Below are positions 1-6,340 of a stretch of 14,038 bases of DNA, in pieces. The position numbers and the translations under genes are program-made. The stretch is from Actinomycetota bacterium (GTDB lineage Bacteria > Actinomycetota > Acidimicrobiia > Spongiisociales > UBA11373). The stretch covers positions 1 through 14,038 of the forward strand of contig JAUYIV010000098.1 of assembly GCA_030688105.1 (NCBI GenBank). Direction: 5' to 3'. The notes below the pieces were generated by a model. It did no database searches, was not told the DNA's origin, and was given only the letters and a program-made list of their open reading frames with translations. Position 1 is the stretch's first letter. Every line of letters starts with the position of its first letter.

Positions 1-560
1 ATCGAGCCGACGGTGGTCGCGATGAACACGGTTACGCACGCCGCGATCGCCCCGAGGAGGAACGCCGCCCTCGTGCTGTACATCAGCTGGGAGAGCACGT
101 CCCGACCCAGAGGATCGGTGCCCAGCCAATGGGTCTGTGACGGCGGAGCCGGCTGCAGAGGGATCGCAATGACGTCACCGACCTTTACGAAGGGGTTCGA
201 CTTGAGCTGCGCCTCTTGGAGGGTGAGCTCGCTGAACTCGTCGGTGACCTCTTCGACGACGGTGAACTCCGTGACGACGGCGTCGTGGCCGCTGACCGGG
301 TGATAGATGGCAGGGTCCCACACCCGGTCCATGAGCAAGGGGTGCATGAGTGCCACGACGGCGAAGGTGATGATGATCCCGAGGCCGACGAGCCCGATCT
401 TGTTGCGGGCGAACAGGCGCCAATTGGCGCGGGAAGCCTTGGCGAGGAGCCGGAGTCTGATCCGCCACAACGGCTCCGGTACTACAGGTCCGCCGCCGGG
501 AGCCTGCGGCAGCTCGATGCCGACTGCTGCCGGCTCTTCGAGATCGACGCGCTCGGTCAC
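1..560 (-). CDS. DppC/OppC-like ABC transporter permease, 3' end cut by window edge
   Basis: This is the second membrane subunit of a peptide/nickel-type ABC importer. Translation from a GTG at 560 gives 186 residues before the sequence runs out. A GGAGG ribosome binding site lies 8 bases before the GTG, and the DppB-like gene stops 19 bases upstream. Residues 1-50 are a cytoplasmic tail ending in basic residues (ARNKIG). Residues 55-74 form the first membrane segment, as in OppC N-terminal domains. Residues 145-155 read WLGTDPLGRDV, the hallmark of DppC/OppC proteins, followed by the start of the core membrane domain (about 166-186). The EAA loop that contacts the ATPase lies beyond the edge. 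The stretch between the first helix and the WLGTDPLGRD motif is about 70 residues, longer than the usual 30-40. It carries an acidic segment near residues 97-118. The family is clear; the substrate cannot be told from this subunit. Confidence 0.93.
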   Translation of the reverse strand, partial: MTERVDLEEPAAVGIELPQAPGGGPVVPEPLWRIRLRLLAKASRANWRLFARNKIGLVGLGIIITFAVVALMHPLLMDRVWDPAIYHPVSGHDAVVTEFTVVEEVTDEFSELTLQEAQLKSNPFVKVGDVIAIPLQPAPPSQTHWLGTDPLGRDVLSQLMYSTRAAFLLGAIAACVTVFIATTVGS

Positions 561-579
561 GATGGGCTCCTCCTCTCGA

Positions 580-1755
580 TCACTGGTAGCGGATACGCGG
601 GTCCAGGTACATGTACAGGATGTCGGCAATCAAGTGCCCGATCAGCGCAAGCACCGCGATGATCGAGAGTGCACCCATGGCCAAGGGGATGTCCTCGAGC
701 ACGACTGCGTCGAACAGCATGCGGCCGATGCCGGGCCACGAGAAGACGGTCTCGGTGATGATCCCGCCGCTGATGACGAACGCCAGAGCCAGGACGAGTG
801 AGGTGACGACGGGGAGCAAGGCGTTTCGGGCGGCATGCTTGTCCCGGATCACCTTCTCCGACAAGCCCTTGGCGCGGGCCGTGAGGATGTAGTCCTCCCG
901 CAGCGTCTCGAGCATGGAGCTGCGGGTCAGCAGCATGATCCCGGCAAAGGCCACCAGGGTGAGGGTGATCACCGGGAGCGCGGTGTGGGTGAGGATGTCC
1001 CACGCGTAGGGTCGCATCGGCGAGAAGAAGTTGAAATAGGCGAATGGGAATATCACGCCTGCGAGGAAGGCGTAGTTCCTCACCCGGATGGCCGCCGGGT
1101 ATTCGAGGCGACGGCGCGCCACAAAGGTGATGACCGCGGCGGTGATCATCGACAGACCCGCCACCCAGATCATCCGGCTGAAGACCTGATTGGTGGTGAA
1201 GGGCCCGCCGGCCCACTCGTTGGTGTCGATGAACCTCCCGATCGGGAAGAACCGGAATCCCAGCCAATCGGAGAGGGTGAACCCGAGGGCCCAGATCATC
1301 AGCAGCGCAAACCATGGGTAGAAGACCGTGTAGAGCCCCACCCCACCCAACGTGAGCAGGTACTCGGTGGCCTTCCCTCGCCGCCATGCGAGCACTTTGC
1401 CGGTGACGAACCCGACGTAGTAGGCCAACAGGGTCGCCGATAGGAAGAGAACCAGGGTCCGTGGCAGTGCGGCGATGATGAGCGAGCTCACCGAGGTGGG
1501 GTACTGGGACAGGGCGACGCCCATGTCCCCGGTGAAGAAGTTGGTGATGTACGACCAGTATCGGCCCCACAGCGGCTGATCGAGCCCGAGGCGTGCGGCG
1601 AGCTGCGCCTTGGCCTCGGGAGGGATGTCGGGGTTGCCGATCAACTGCTGGGACAGGTCGCCCGGCTGCGCCTCGAGAAGGAAGAAGAGGATGGTCAGGA
1701 AGATGACGAAGAGGAGGAACATCTGAACCAGCCGCTTCGAGATGAACTTGACCAT
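580..1755 (-). CDS. DppB/OppB-like ABC transporter permease, enlarged
   Basis: This is the first membrane subunit of the peptide/nickel-type ABC importer, 391 residues from an ATG preceded by GGAGAG about 3 bases upstream. The N-terminal helix (about residues 8-28) follows a short basic start, and AQPGD at 29-33 matches the DppB N-terminal region. The ATPase-contacting EAA loop is at 287-314, with EDYILTARAKGLSE and then HAARNALLP. The C-terminal SWPGIGRMLFDAV (339-351) and DPRIRY (385-390) are typical of DppB. Ordinary DppB/OppB proteins are about 305-340 residues. The excess falls at about 181-250, between the core helices, where two additional hydrophobic stretches (about 196-212 and 228-245) appear. 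The gene sits 200 bases after the lipoprotein gene and 19 bases before the DppC-like gene, so the permeases are surely co-transcribed. The substrate is probably a peptide or similar small solute, which is inference from family only. Confidence 0.95.
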   Translation of the reverse strand: MVKFISKRLVQMFLLFVIFLTILFFLLEAQPGDLSQQLIGNPDIPPEAKAQLAARLGLDQPLWGRYWSYITNFFTGDMGVALSQYPTSVSSLIIAALPRTLVLFLSATLLAYYVGFVTGKVLAWRRGKATEYLLTLGGVGLYTVFYPWFALLMIWALGFTLSDWLGFRFFPIGRFIDTNEWAGGPFTTNQVFSRMIWVAGLSMITAAVITFVARRRLEYPAAIRVRNYAFLAGVIFPFAYFNFFSPMRPYAWDILTHTALPVITLTLVAFAGIMLLTRSSMLETLREDYILTARAKGLSEKVIRDKHAARNALLPVVTSLVLALAFVISGGIITETVFSWPGIGRMLFDAVVLEDIPLAMGALSIIAVLALIGHLIADILYMYLDPRIRYQ

Positions 1756-1824
1756 GCGCTCTCCATCGCCGGTGGCCGCCCCCGATGTCGGGCGACGCTA
1801 GCAGGTCCGGTCGTTCCGGCTCAC

Positions 1825-1848
1825 GGTATGCCGGGCACCCAGGATACC
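1825..1848 (-). repeat. Small hairpin in the binding-protein/permease gap
   Basis: On the minus strand this reads GGTAT, C, CTGG, GTGC, CCGG, C, ATACC. It gives a 10-pair stem with one C-C mismatch (one pair is a G-T wobble) and a 4-base loop. It lies in the 200-base gap between the lipoprotein gene and the DppB-like permease, downstream of the larger stem at 1892-1925. It might be part of the permease leader or help stabilise processed 3' ends. It is short enough to be chance in such GC-rich DNA. Confidence 0.35.
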
Positions 1849-1891
1849 GCGTCGAGTGCCGGTTCGTCGCGCCTGGCCCTCCCCCGAACGC

Positions 1892-1925
1892 GAAGAGGGG
1901 CGGGACCCGAGTCCCGCCCCTCTTC
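1892..1925 (-). terminator. Perfect 15-bp inverted repeat between binding-protein and permease genes
   Basis: GAAGAGGGGCGGGAC at 1892-1906 is perfectly complementary to GTCCCGCCCCTCTTC at 1911-1925, with a 4-base loop. It lies 30 bases after the stop of the lipoprotein gene and 136 bases before the permease start. No run of T follows on either strand, so it is not a textbook intrinsic terminator. Many actinobacterial terminators lack the T tract, and similar stems after binding-protein genes (the malE-malF case is the known model) protect the upstream message. Partial termination or 3'-end protection, giving more binding protein than permease, is the likely role. Confidence 0.6.
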
Positions 1926-1955
1926 TGCACTCAGGGAGTGCTCAGTCGCCGGTAA

Positions 1956-4010
1956 TCAGGCGGCAGCCACGATGCCCGGGAATCCATTCCCGAACTGCAG
2001 ACCCGAGAGGGACTCCAGGAACGGGAAGGAAACGGACGCCGTGCGAATCGCCTCGATGATGCCCGTGTCAAACAGCACGATGTAGGGCTTCACCTCGAAG
2101 AGGATCTGCTCCATCTGCCACATGATGTCGTAGGCCTCTTCGAAGGTCTGCGCCACGTTGAATTCCTCGACGAGTGCGTTGAAGTCCGCATTGTCGAAGC
2201 CGGTGTTGTTGTTCCCATCGTTCACGAGGGTGTCGTTCTTGGCGGCCCAGAACGACTCGTGGTACGTCGGCAGCACCGGGTTGCCCAGGCTCCAGCCGAG
2301 CAGGAACATGTCGTAGTCGAGGTTGCCCGCGTCATCCGGAACGAACACCGCGTCCACCAAGACGTTGAAGTCCGTCGGCTTTGCCCTCGCATTGAAGCCA
2401 AGGTCCAAAAGGGCCTGGGCAATGATCAGCGAGTAGGTGGCACGCAGCGGGTCGTACGCTGGCCCGGGGGCCAGAATGACCAGCTGCTGGGTGAGGGGCG
2501 TCCCATCCAGCATGATCCCGCTACCGGGCACGATCGCCAAGTCGGCGAAGTCGGGCTCCTGGCCCTCCGGCCACGAGAACCCGTCTGCCTTGAGCGCGGC
2601 CACCGCGAGGTGGAGGCGAGCCTCGGCACCGGTTGCGGTGTAGGTCTCCTCCGTCACAATGGGGTTCCCCTCTTCGTCTTCCCCGATGACGAAGAACGAC
2701 TCACCGTCGTGGCGCACGTCGGTCGACGCGTTCACGTAGATCTCGGCGAAGCCGTCGGCGACTTCCTCGTTGTACCAGTTGGCGTTGCCCTCGGGGAGCG
2801 TCGCATAAAGCGGGAACGCAACCCCACCGAGCACGCTGTTGGCCACGTACTCCTTGTCGAGCATGAAGGCCACTGCGTCCCTGAAGCCCTGCTTGGACAT
2901 CGGTTCACGCCGCAGGTTGAACGCCATGTAGCGGAACCCGTTGGTGGCATTCGTGAACGACGTCAGGTTCGGGTCACCGATGATCTGATCCAACAGGCCG
3001 CGCTGGAGGCCCAGCGGGTTGTAGAGGAAGTCCACGTCGCCGGCCTTGAGGGCCAGCACCGCGGCGGTCTGATCACCGTAGAGATTGAACGTCTGCTCGC
3101 TCATGAACGGGCCGGTGGTGTAGGTCACACCACCCGAGATGATCTCGCGACCCTTGTCGTAGTAGGTGTCGTTGGCCAGGGTTCGGGCGAACGCGCCGGC
3201 TTCACGGCTGTCGAAGACCGTCGTGCCACCCGAAGGATCGCCGACCCCGGAGGCTGCATAGAGCACCTCCGCCGGATCGTCGGAGCCGCTGGCCTCTGCG
3301 ACCACGGGACCCCAGAAGTGCTCTGGCATGATCGCGGCGAGCCCAGGACCGTGCGGCCAGATCGCCAGACCCGGCAGCAGGTTCCAGGTGAACTTCACCG
3401 TTTGGTCGTCGATCGCCTCGACATTGGTCAGACCGATGGCCTCGGACTCGATCGTACGCTGGCATCCCTCGGTGTCCGGATCGTCCCGCAGCGCCCACTG
3501 GTAACTGTCGTTCCAGCCACCACCGAGGCAGAAGTCGAACACCGTCTGAGCGGTGAACACGACGTCGTTGGCGGTGATCGGGGTGCCGTCGCTCCAGGCG
3601 GCGTCATCGCGTATGGCGACCGTGACGGAGAAACCGTCACCGTCCGCCGCGGCGACGCCGGGGTCTTCGGACACGGCAACGTCGTTCGTCAGCTCCAACC
3701 CTGGATAGTTGACGCCGAACAATGCCGGCTTCGTCGGACCGAGCACGTAGGCGTTCCACACCGTGCTCGCCGGGTCGACGTACGCCCAGAAGTTGTCGGT
3801 CGTGGTGTCCTGGAAGATGCCCGTCTTGTATACGAACCCACCCGTCGGAGGTTGGGTCGTAGGTGTAGTAGTGCCGCCGGCGGTGGTCGTGGTCGCGCCC
3901 GGAGCGCTCGTCGTGGTGGCATCGTCATCGCCGCAAGCGGCAGCCACCAAGGCGAACACCGCGAAAGCCACCACGAGCCGCCATCGGCCCGATAGCTTCG
4001 GAGTTCTCAC
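1956..4010 (-). CDS. Peptide/nickel-type ABC substrate-binding lipoprotein (SBP family 5), first copy next to the permeases
   Basis: This is the extracytoplasmic ligand-binding component of the ABC importer, 684 residues from a GTG at 4010 with GGAGA about 6 bases upstream. An in-frame extension to 4079 exists but has no signal logic. The start chosen gives a basic n-region (RTPKLSGRWR), a hydrophobic core (12-25) and Cys26 in VAAAC, a lipoprotein cleavage and anchoring site. Residues 27-58 are an acidic then Thr/Pro/Gly-rich tether. The family 5 signature AWSDGTPITANDVVFT is at 138-153. The C-terminal lobe contains the usual two-lobe features such as NGFRYMAFNLRREP and FRDAVAFMLDKEYV. Cys161 and Cys183 could form a disulfide in an insert of the first lobe. 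At 684 residues it is larger than typical DppA/OppA (about 500-550). It lies directly upstream of the DppB- and DppC-like genes, so it is the most probable partner of this transporter. Ligand unknown. Confidence 0.93.
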   Translation of the reverse strand: MRTPKLSGRWRLVVAFAVFALVAAACGDDDATTTSAPGATTTTAGGTTTPTTQPPTGGFVYKTGIFQDTTTDNFWAYVDPASTVWNAYVLGPTKPALFGVNYPGLELTNDVAVSEDPGVAAADGDGFSVTVAIRDDAAWSDGTPITANDVVFTAQTVFDFCLGGGWNDSYQWALRDDPDTEGCQRTIESEAIGLTNVEAIDDQTVKFTWNLLPGLAIWPHGPGLAAIMPEHFWGPVVAEASGSDDPAEVLYAASGVGDPSGGTTVFDSREAGAFARTLANDTYYDKGREIISGGVTYTTGPFMSEQTFNLYGDQTAAVLALKAGDVDFLYNPLGLQRGLLDQIIGDPNLTSFTNATNGFRYMAFNLRREPMSKQGFRDAVAFMLDKEYVANSVLGGVAFPLYATLPEGNANWYNEEVADGFAEIYVNASTDVRHDGESFFVIGEDEEGNPIVTEETYTATGAEARLHLAVAALKADGFSWPEGQEPDFADLAIVPGSGIMLDGTPLTQQLVILAPGPAYDPLRATYSLIIAQALLDLGFNARAKPTDFNVLVDAVFVPDDAGNLDYDMFLLGWSLGNPVLPTYHESFWAAKNDTLVNDGNNNTGFDNADFNALVEEFNVAQTFEEAYDIMWQMEQILFEVKPYIVLFDTGIIEAIRTASVSFPFLESLSGLQFGNGFPGIVAAA

Positions 4011-4040
4011 TGGTTGTCTCCAATCGTCAGTATGAGGGGC

Positions 4041-4080
4041 GGTGTGGCGCCGTGCGCGTCTCCGCGCGGCGCGCACCACA
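4041..4080 (-). repeat. GC-rich imperfect hairpin upstream of the first binding-protein gene
   Basis: The segment can fold in two ways: GCGCG (4054-4058) with CGCGC (4063-4067) over a TCTC loop, or GTGCGCG (4052-4058) with CGCGCAC (4070-4076). An outer TGTGG/CCACA pairing (4043-4047 with 4076-4080) is also possible. It sits in the 133-base gap between the two binding-protein genes, downstream of a possible promoter. It could end transcripts from the upstream gene or structure the leader of the downstream one. GC-rich DNA often folds like this by chance. Confidence 0.35.
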
Positions 4081-4096
4081 TGCCCACCTCGGCCTC

Positions 4097-4125
4097 AGGG
4101 TACTCGGGGCCGCGCAACCCGGCAA
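4097..4125 (-). promoter_or_regulatory. Possible sigma-70-type promoter for the 4010-1956 binding-protein gene
   Basis: On the minus strand TTGCCG (4125-4120), a 17-base spacer and TACCCT (4102-4097) fit the actinobacterial housekeeping pattern (TTGnCn, then TAnnnT). Transcription would start near 4090, leaving a leader of about 80 bases that includes the hairpin at 4041-4080. This would let the permease-adjacent binding protein and permeases be expressed apart from the secG-linked upstream gene. The match is by eye only and partial. Confidence 0.3.
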
Positions 4126-4143
4126 CAGCCCCACGGCAGCCCC

Positions 4144-6027
4144 TCAGACGTTCGGTCTCGATTCTTGGATCTCATCGCCTGGCTCGGCCCGGTGCCAGAG
4201 CGAGGCGTTCCAGGTGTCGGCTGCGATCGGAGAGGCTCCGCCCACCGGGACCACCACGTATCCGGCCAGCTCGTCGGCCCACACCGCACCCACTCGGGGG
4301 TGCTGGTAGAGCGGGAGAAAGGCCACCTGACCGGCGAGGATCGACTCGGCCTCGATCACAAGGCTCGATATCTCATCGAGGTCCGCGGTGCTGTGCAGCC
4401 CGCGGTTCACGAACCCATAGCGGATGGTCCCGGTGTTGATGACCGAGGACGGACCCTGCTCGTAGGGGCTGCCGTCGAAGGGGCTGCCGACGCTGAAATC
4501 CACCGCGTCCGTACCCCAGCGATAGAAGTTCAACCCGCCCGGGGACGGCGGCCGAGACGGGTCGAAGCTGTCCTGGAAGCCCAGCAGGCTGGTGAGCAGC
4601 GGCGCCCCCTGCCATCCCCACGACGCCATGTCGTATATGCCATAGTCGAGGGTGTCGCCGAAGAAGATCGCCGAGTCCTCGACGTCGATCTCGGTGGGGA
4701 TGCCGGCGTCGCCGAGCATCGCCGACACCAGTTGGGCGAGGCGGAGCCGCACCTCACCCCGGGCGACCGTCAAGACCGCCCGGACGGGTCGGGCCCCGCA
4801 ATCGACCTCTGGCTTGGCGCACAAAGCCTCGATCAGTTGTCGAGCCTCGTCGGGGTCGTAGTCGTACTCCGCCCACGCCCCCTGGGAGAGCCACGGAAGG
4901 TAGGCCTCGAGGTACGAGTCCAGGGGTTCGACCAGTCCTCCGAGGATCTCGTCGACGATCCGCTGCCTGTCGATGGCATGGGCAACAGCCATTCGGTACT
5001 CGACGTGCTCGTTGTACGAGTTGGAGCCTCGGTTCTCGCCGAATTGGAAATTGATCTGCTCCCAATCCCCGCTTCGGATCACCTGGATGTCCGAACCCGT
5101 CTCCTCCCCCGCCAGAAGGCGCTCGATCTGCTCGACATCGTCGGCGAATGCAACGACGTCGACTTCCCGGGCGAGGAACGCGTCGACCAGCGCCTGTCGG
5201 CCGGAGTAGAACCGAAACACGATCCGGTCCAGGTACGGGAGCTGTTGCTCGGTCACCGGGTCTAACTCCCAGTAATTGGGGTTTCGCACCACGCTGAGCT
5301 GCGAGCCCTTCTCCCAGGCCTCGAACATGAACGGCCCGCCCGACATCCACGGCTCGTCGTCGAAATTGCGCAGGAAGTCCCTCCCCTGCACGGCGTGCTC
5401 GGGGATGAGGATGTTGAAGATCAGCTGCACGGCGAGGGTCGGCCGGGCCATCGTGTACTCGAAGCCGTCTGCCGTGGCCACGATCGACTCGGGAAGGATG
5501 TCTTGGTAGATGGTCGTGTCGAGAAGATGCGCCCGGTTGGTGATGGTCTCGTAGGTGAAGCGGAAGTCGTCGCCCGTGATCGGCGTTCCGTCCGCCCATA
5601 CCCGGCCCTGCTTGATCCGATACCGGACGGTCATGGTGCCGTCCGCGTTGATCGTCAGCCCCCCGTTGTCGACGGTCGGAAGCTCCTCGACGACGTCGGG
5701 GGCGAGTTGCAGGGTATTCCCATCGAGCTTGTGCACCCCGGTCCAATAGGTTCGCCCGATCCGGCTCACGGCGTGCGCCGAGCCGCCGGGGAGAAAGGGA
5801 TTGAGGATGTCGGGCTCGATTTCGACCCCGACGATCGCTTCGCCGCCGTAGGGGTTGGGATTGATCGGCTGGATGGTGGTGGTGGTTGGCGGCGTGGTGG
5901 TGGTCGTGGTCGTGGAGGTGGTGGTCGTCGTCGGCGTGTTGGTGGTCGTGGTGGTGGGCGCGGCGTTGCCGCCACAGGCGAATGCGACGACCAGGAGTGG
6001 GACGACGAGATGGAGCGGGCGGCGCAC
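4144..6027 (-). CDS. Peptide/nickel-type ABC substrate-binding lipoprotein (SBP family 5), second copy next to secG
   Basis: This is a second extracytoplasmic binding lipoprotein, 627 residues from a GTG at 6027. The reading frame is open further upstream through secG, but only this start gives a compact signal: VRRPLHLVVPLLVVAFAC, with Cys18 as the lipidated residue. The start is 14 bases after the secG stop, with no strong ribosome binding site, so translation is probably coupled to secG. Residues 24-52 are an extreme threonine tether. The family 5 signature (RVWADGTPITGDDFRFTYE) is at 142-160. A typical helix-rich segment YRMAVAHAIDRQRIVDEILGG is at 344-364. Cys403 and Cys410 are close enough to form a disulfide loop. 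It resembles the neighbouring lipoprotein only at family level. It may feed the same permease with a different ligand, or serve another permease. Family firm, ligand unknown. Confidence 0.92.
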   Translation of the reverse strand: MRRPLHLVVPLLVVAFACGGNAAPTTTTTNTPTTTTTSTTTTTTTPPTTTTIQPINPNPYGGEAIVGVEIEPDILNPFLPGGSAHAVSRIGRTYWTGVHKLDGNTLQLAPDVVEELPTVDNGGLTINADGTMTVRYRIKQGRVWADGTPITGDDFRFTYETITNRAHLLDTTIYQDILPESIVATADGFEYTMARPTLAVQLIFNILIPEHAVQGRDFLRNFDDEPWMSGGPFMFEAWEKGSQLSVVRNPNYWELDPVTEQQLPYLDRIVFRFYSGRQALVDAFLAREVDVVAFADDVEQIERLLAGEETGSDIQVIRSGDWEQINFQFGENRGSNSYNEHVEYRMAVAHAIDRQRIVDEILGGLVEPLDSYLEAYLPWLSQGAWAEYDYDPDEARQLIEALCAKPEVDCGARPVRAVLTVARGEVRLRLAQLVSAMLGDAGIPTEIDVEDSAIFFGDTLDYGIYDMASWGWQGAPLLTSLLGFQDSFDPSRPPSPGGLNFYRWGTDAVDFSVGSPFDGSPYEQGPSSVINTGTIRYGFVNRGLHSTADLDEISSLVIEAESILAGQVAFLPLYQHPRVGAVWADELAGYVVVPVGGASPIAADTWNASLWHRAEPGDEIQESRPNV

Positions 6028-6041
6028 CGATCGCGGCGGCG

Positions 6042-6275
6042 TCAGAGGACCCAGGCAAGCGCCAGGGTCGTCGCGGCGAACATCAGCGCCACGGTCACCG
6101 TGATCCGATCGAGATTCCTCTCGGCGACGGTCGAGCCTCCCAGTCCGCCGAGCGGCCCCATGCCACCGCCGAACGCATCGGACAACCCTCCACCCCGGCC
6201 GGCATGCAGAAGGATGAGCGCGATGAGCGCAAGCGAGAGGATCAGATGGATGACGATGACGATGGCGGCGAGCAC
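6042..6275 (-). CDS. secG: SecG, protein-export channel subunit
   Basis: This 77-residue membrane protein is the small subunit of the SecYEG translocon, which moves unfolded proteins across the cytoplasmic membrane. It starts with GTG at 6275, preceded by AGGAACG. The first helix covers residues 2-23, followed by the family motif LLHAGRGGGLSDAFGGG (22-38), a flexible Gly/Pro loop, and a second helix at about 57-77 (RITVTVALMFAATTLALAWVL). The size matches actinobacterial SecG. In actinobacteria secG commonly follows tpiA; here gpmA lies between them. A TATAAT box sits about 27 bases upstream, so it may have its own promoter. The downstream lipoprotein gene begins 14 bases after its stop and probably shares the transcript. 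Confidence 0.95.
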   Translation of the reverse strand: MLAAIVIVIHLILSLALIALILLHAGRGGGLSDAFGGGMGPLGGLGGSTVAERNLDRITVTVALMFAATTLALAWVL

Positions 6276-6301
6276 GACCGTTCCTGGTGGCGGACGGGCG
6301 G

Positions 6302-6333
6302 ATTATATGAACCAATCAGATGTCAGATGTCAG
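6302..6333 (-). promoter_or_regulatory. Candidate promoter for secG with a perfect TATAAT box
   Basis: The minus strand has TATAAT at 6307-6302, an AT-rich exception in this GC-rich window. Transcription would start near 6295, about 20 bases before the secG GTG, with the AGGAACG site inside that leader. CTGACA, five of six bases of the -35 consensus, occurs at 13 and 20 bases upstream because the 7-base repeats there each contain it. Neither spacing is the ideal 17, so the -35 assignment is weak while the -10 box is good. Confidence 0.45.
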
Positions 6334-6340
6334 ATGTCAG
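6316..6340 (-). repeat. Heptamer tandem repeat (three TCAGATG units plus TCAG) overlapping the gpmA stop
   Basis: Three exact copies of TCAGATG occupy 6316-6336 and a partial fourth (TCAG) reaches 6340. Read on the minus strand, each unit supplies a TGA. Because the period is 7, the four TGAs (6339-6337, 6332-6330, 6325-6323, 6318-6316) fall in all three frames, and the first is the gpmA stop. The array fills most of the 61-base gpmA-secG gap. Its heptameric period is the same as that of the arrays on the other side of gpmA. Confidence 0.85.

Noticed and set aside
557..1930. Minus-strand open frame of 457 codons in another frame of the DppB-like gene
   Set aside because: It is a frame shadow with Arg/His/Pro-rich translation; the true permease frame has all membrane segments and motifs.
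2259..3995. Long plus-strand open frame of 578 codons opposite the first binding-protein gene
   Set aside because: It mirrors the lipoprotein gene exactly, is rich in Arg, Val, Gly and His without any family motif, and is the expected shadow of a high-GC gene.
4011..4079. N-terminal extension of the first binding lipoprotein
   Set aside because: Starting at 4010 gives a standard lipoprotein signal with a ribosome binding site; the extension adds only Arg/His-rich residues.
4042..5265. Plus-strand open frame of 407 codons
   Set aside because: It is antisense to the second binding-protein gene, has no recognisable motif or ribosome binding site, and crosses the intergenic gap.
6028..6315. N-terminal extension of the second binding lipoprotein through secG
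   Set aside because: It would bury the lipoprotein signal about 110 residues into the protein, and the translation is a shadow of secG.
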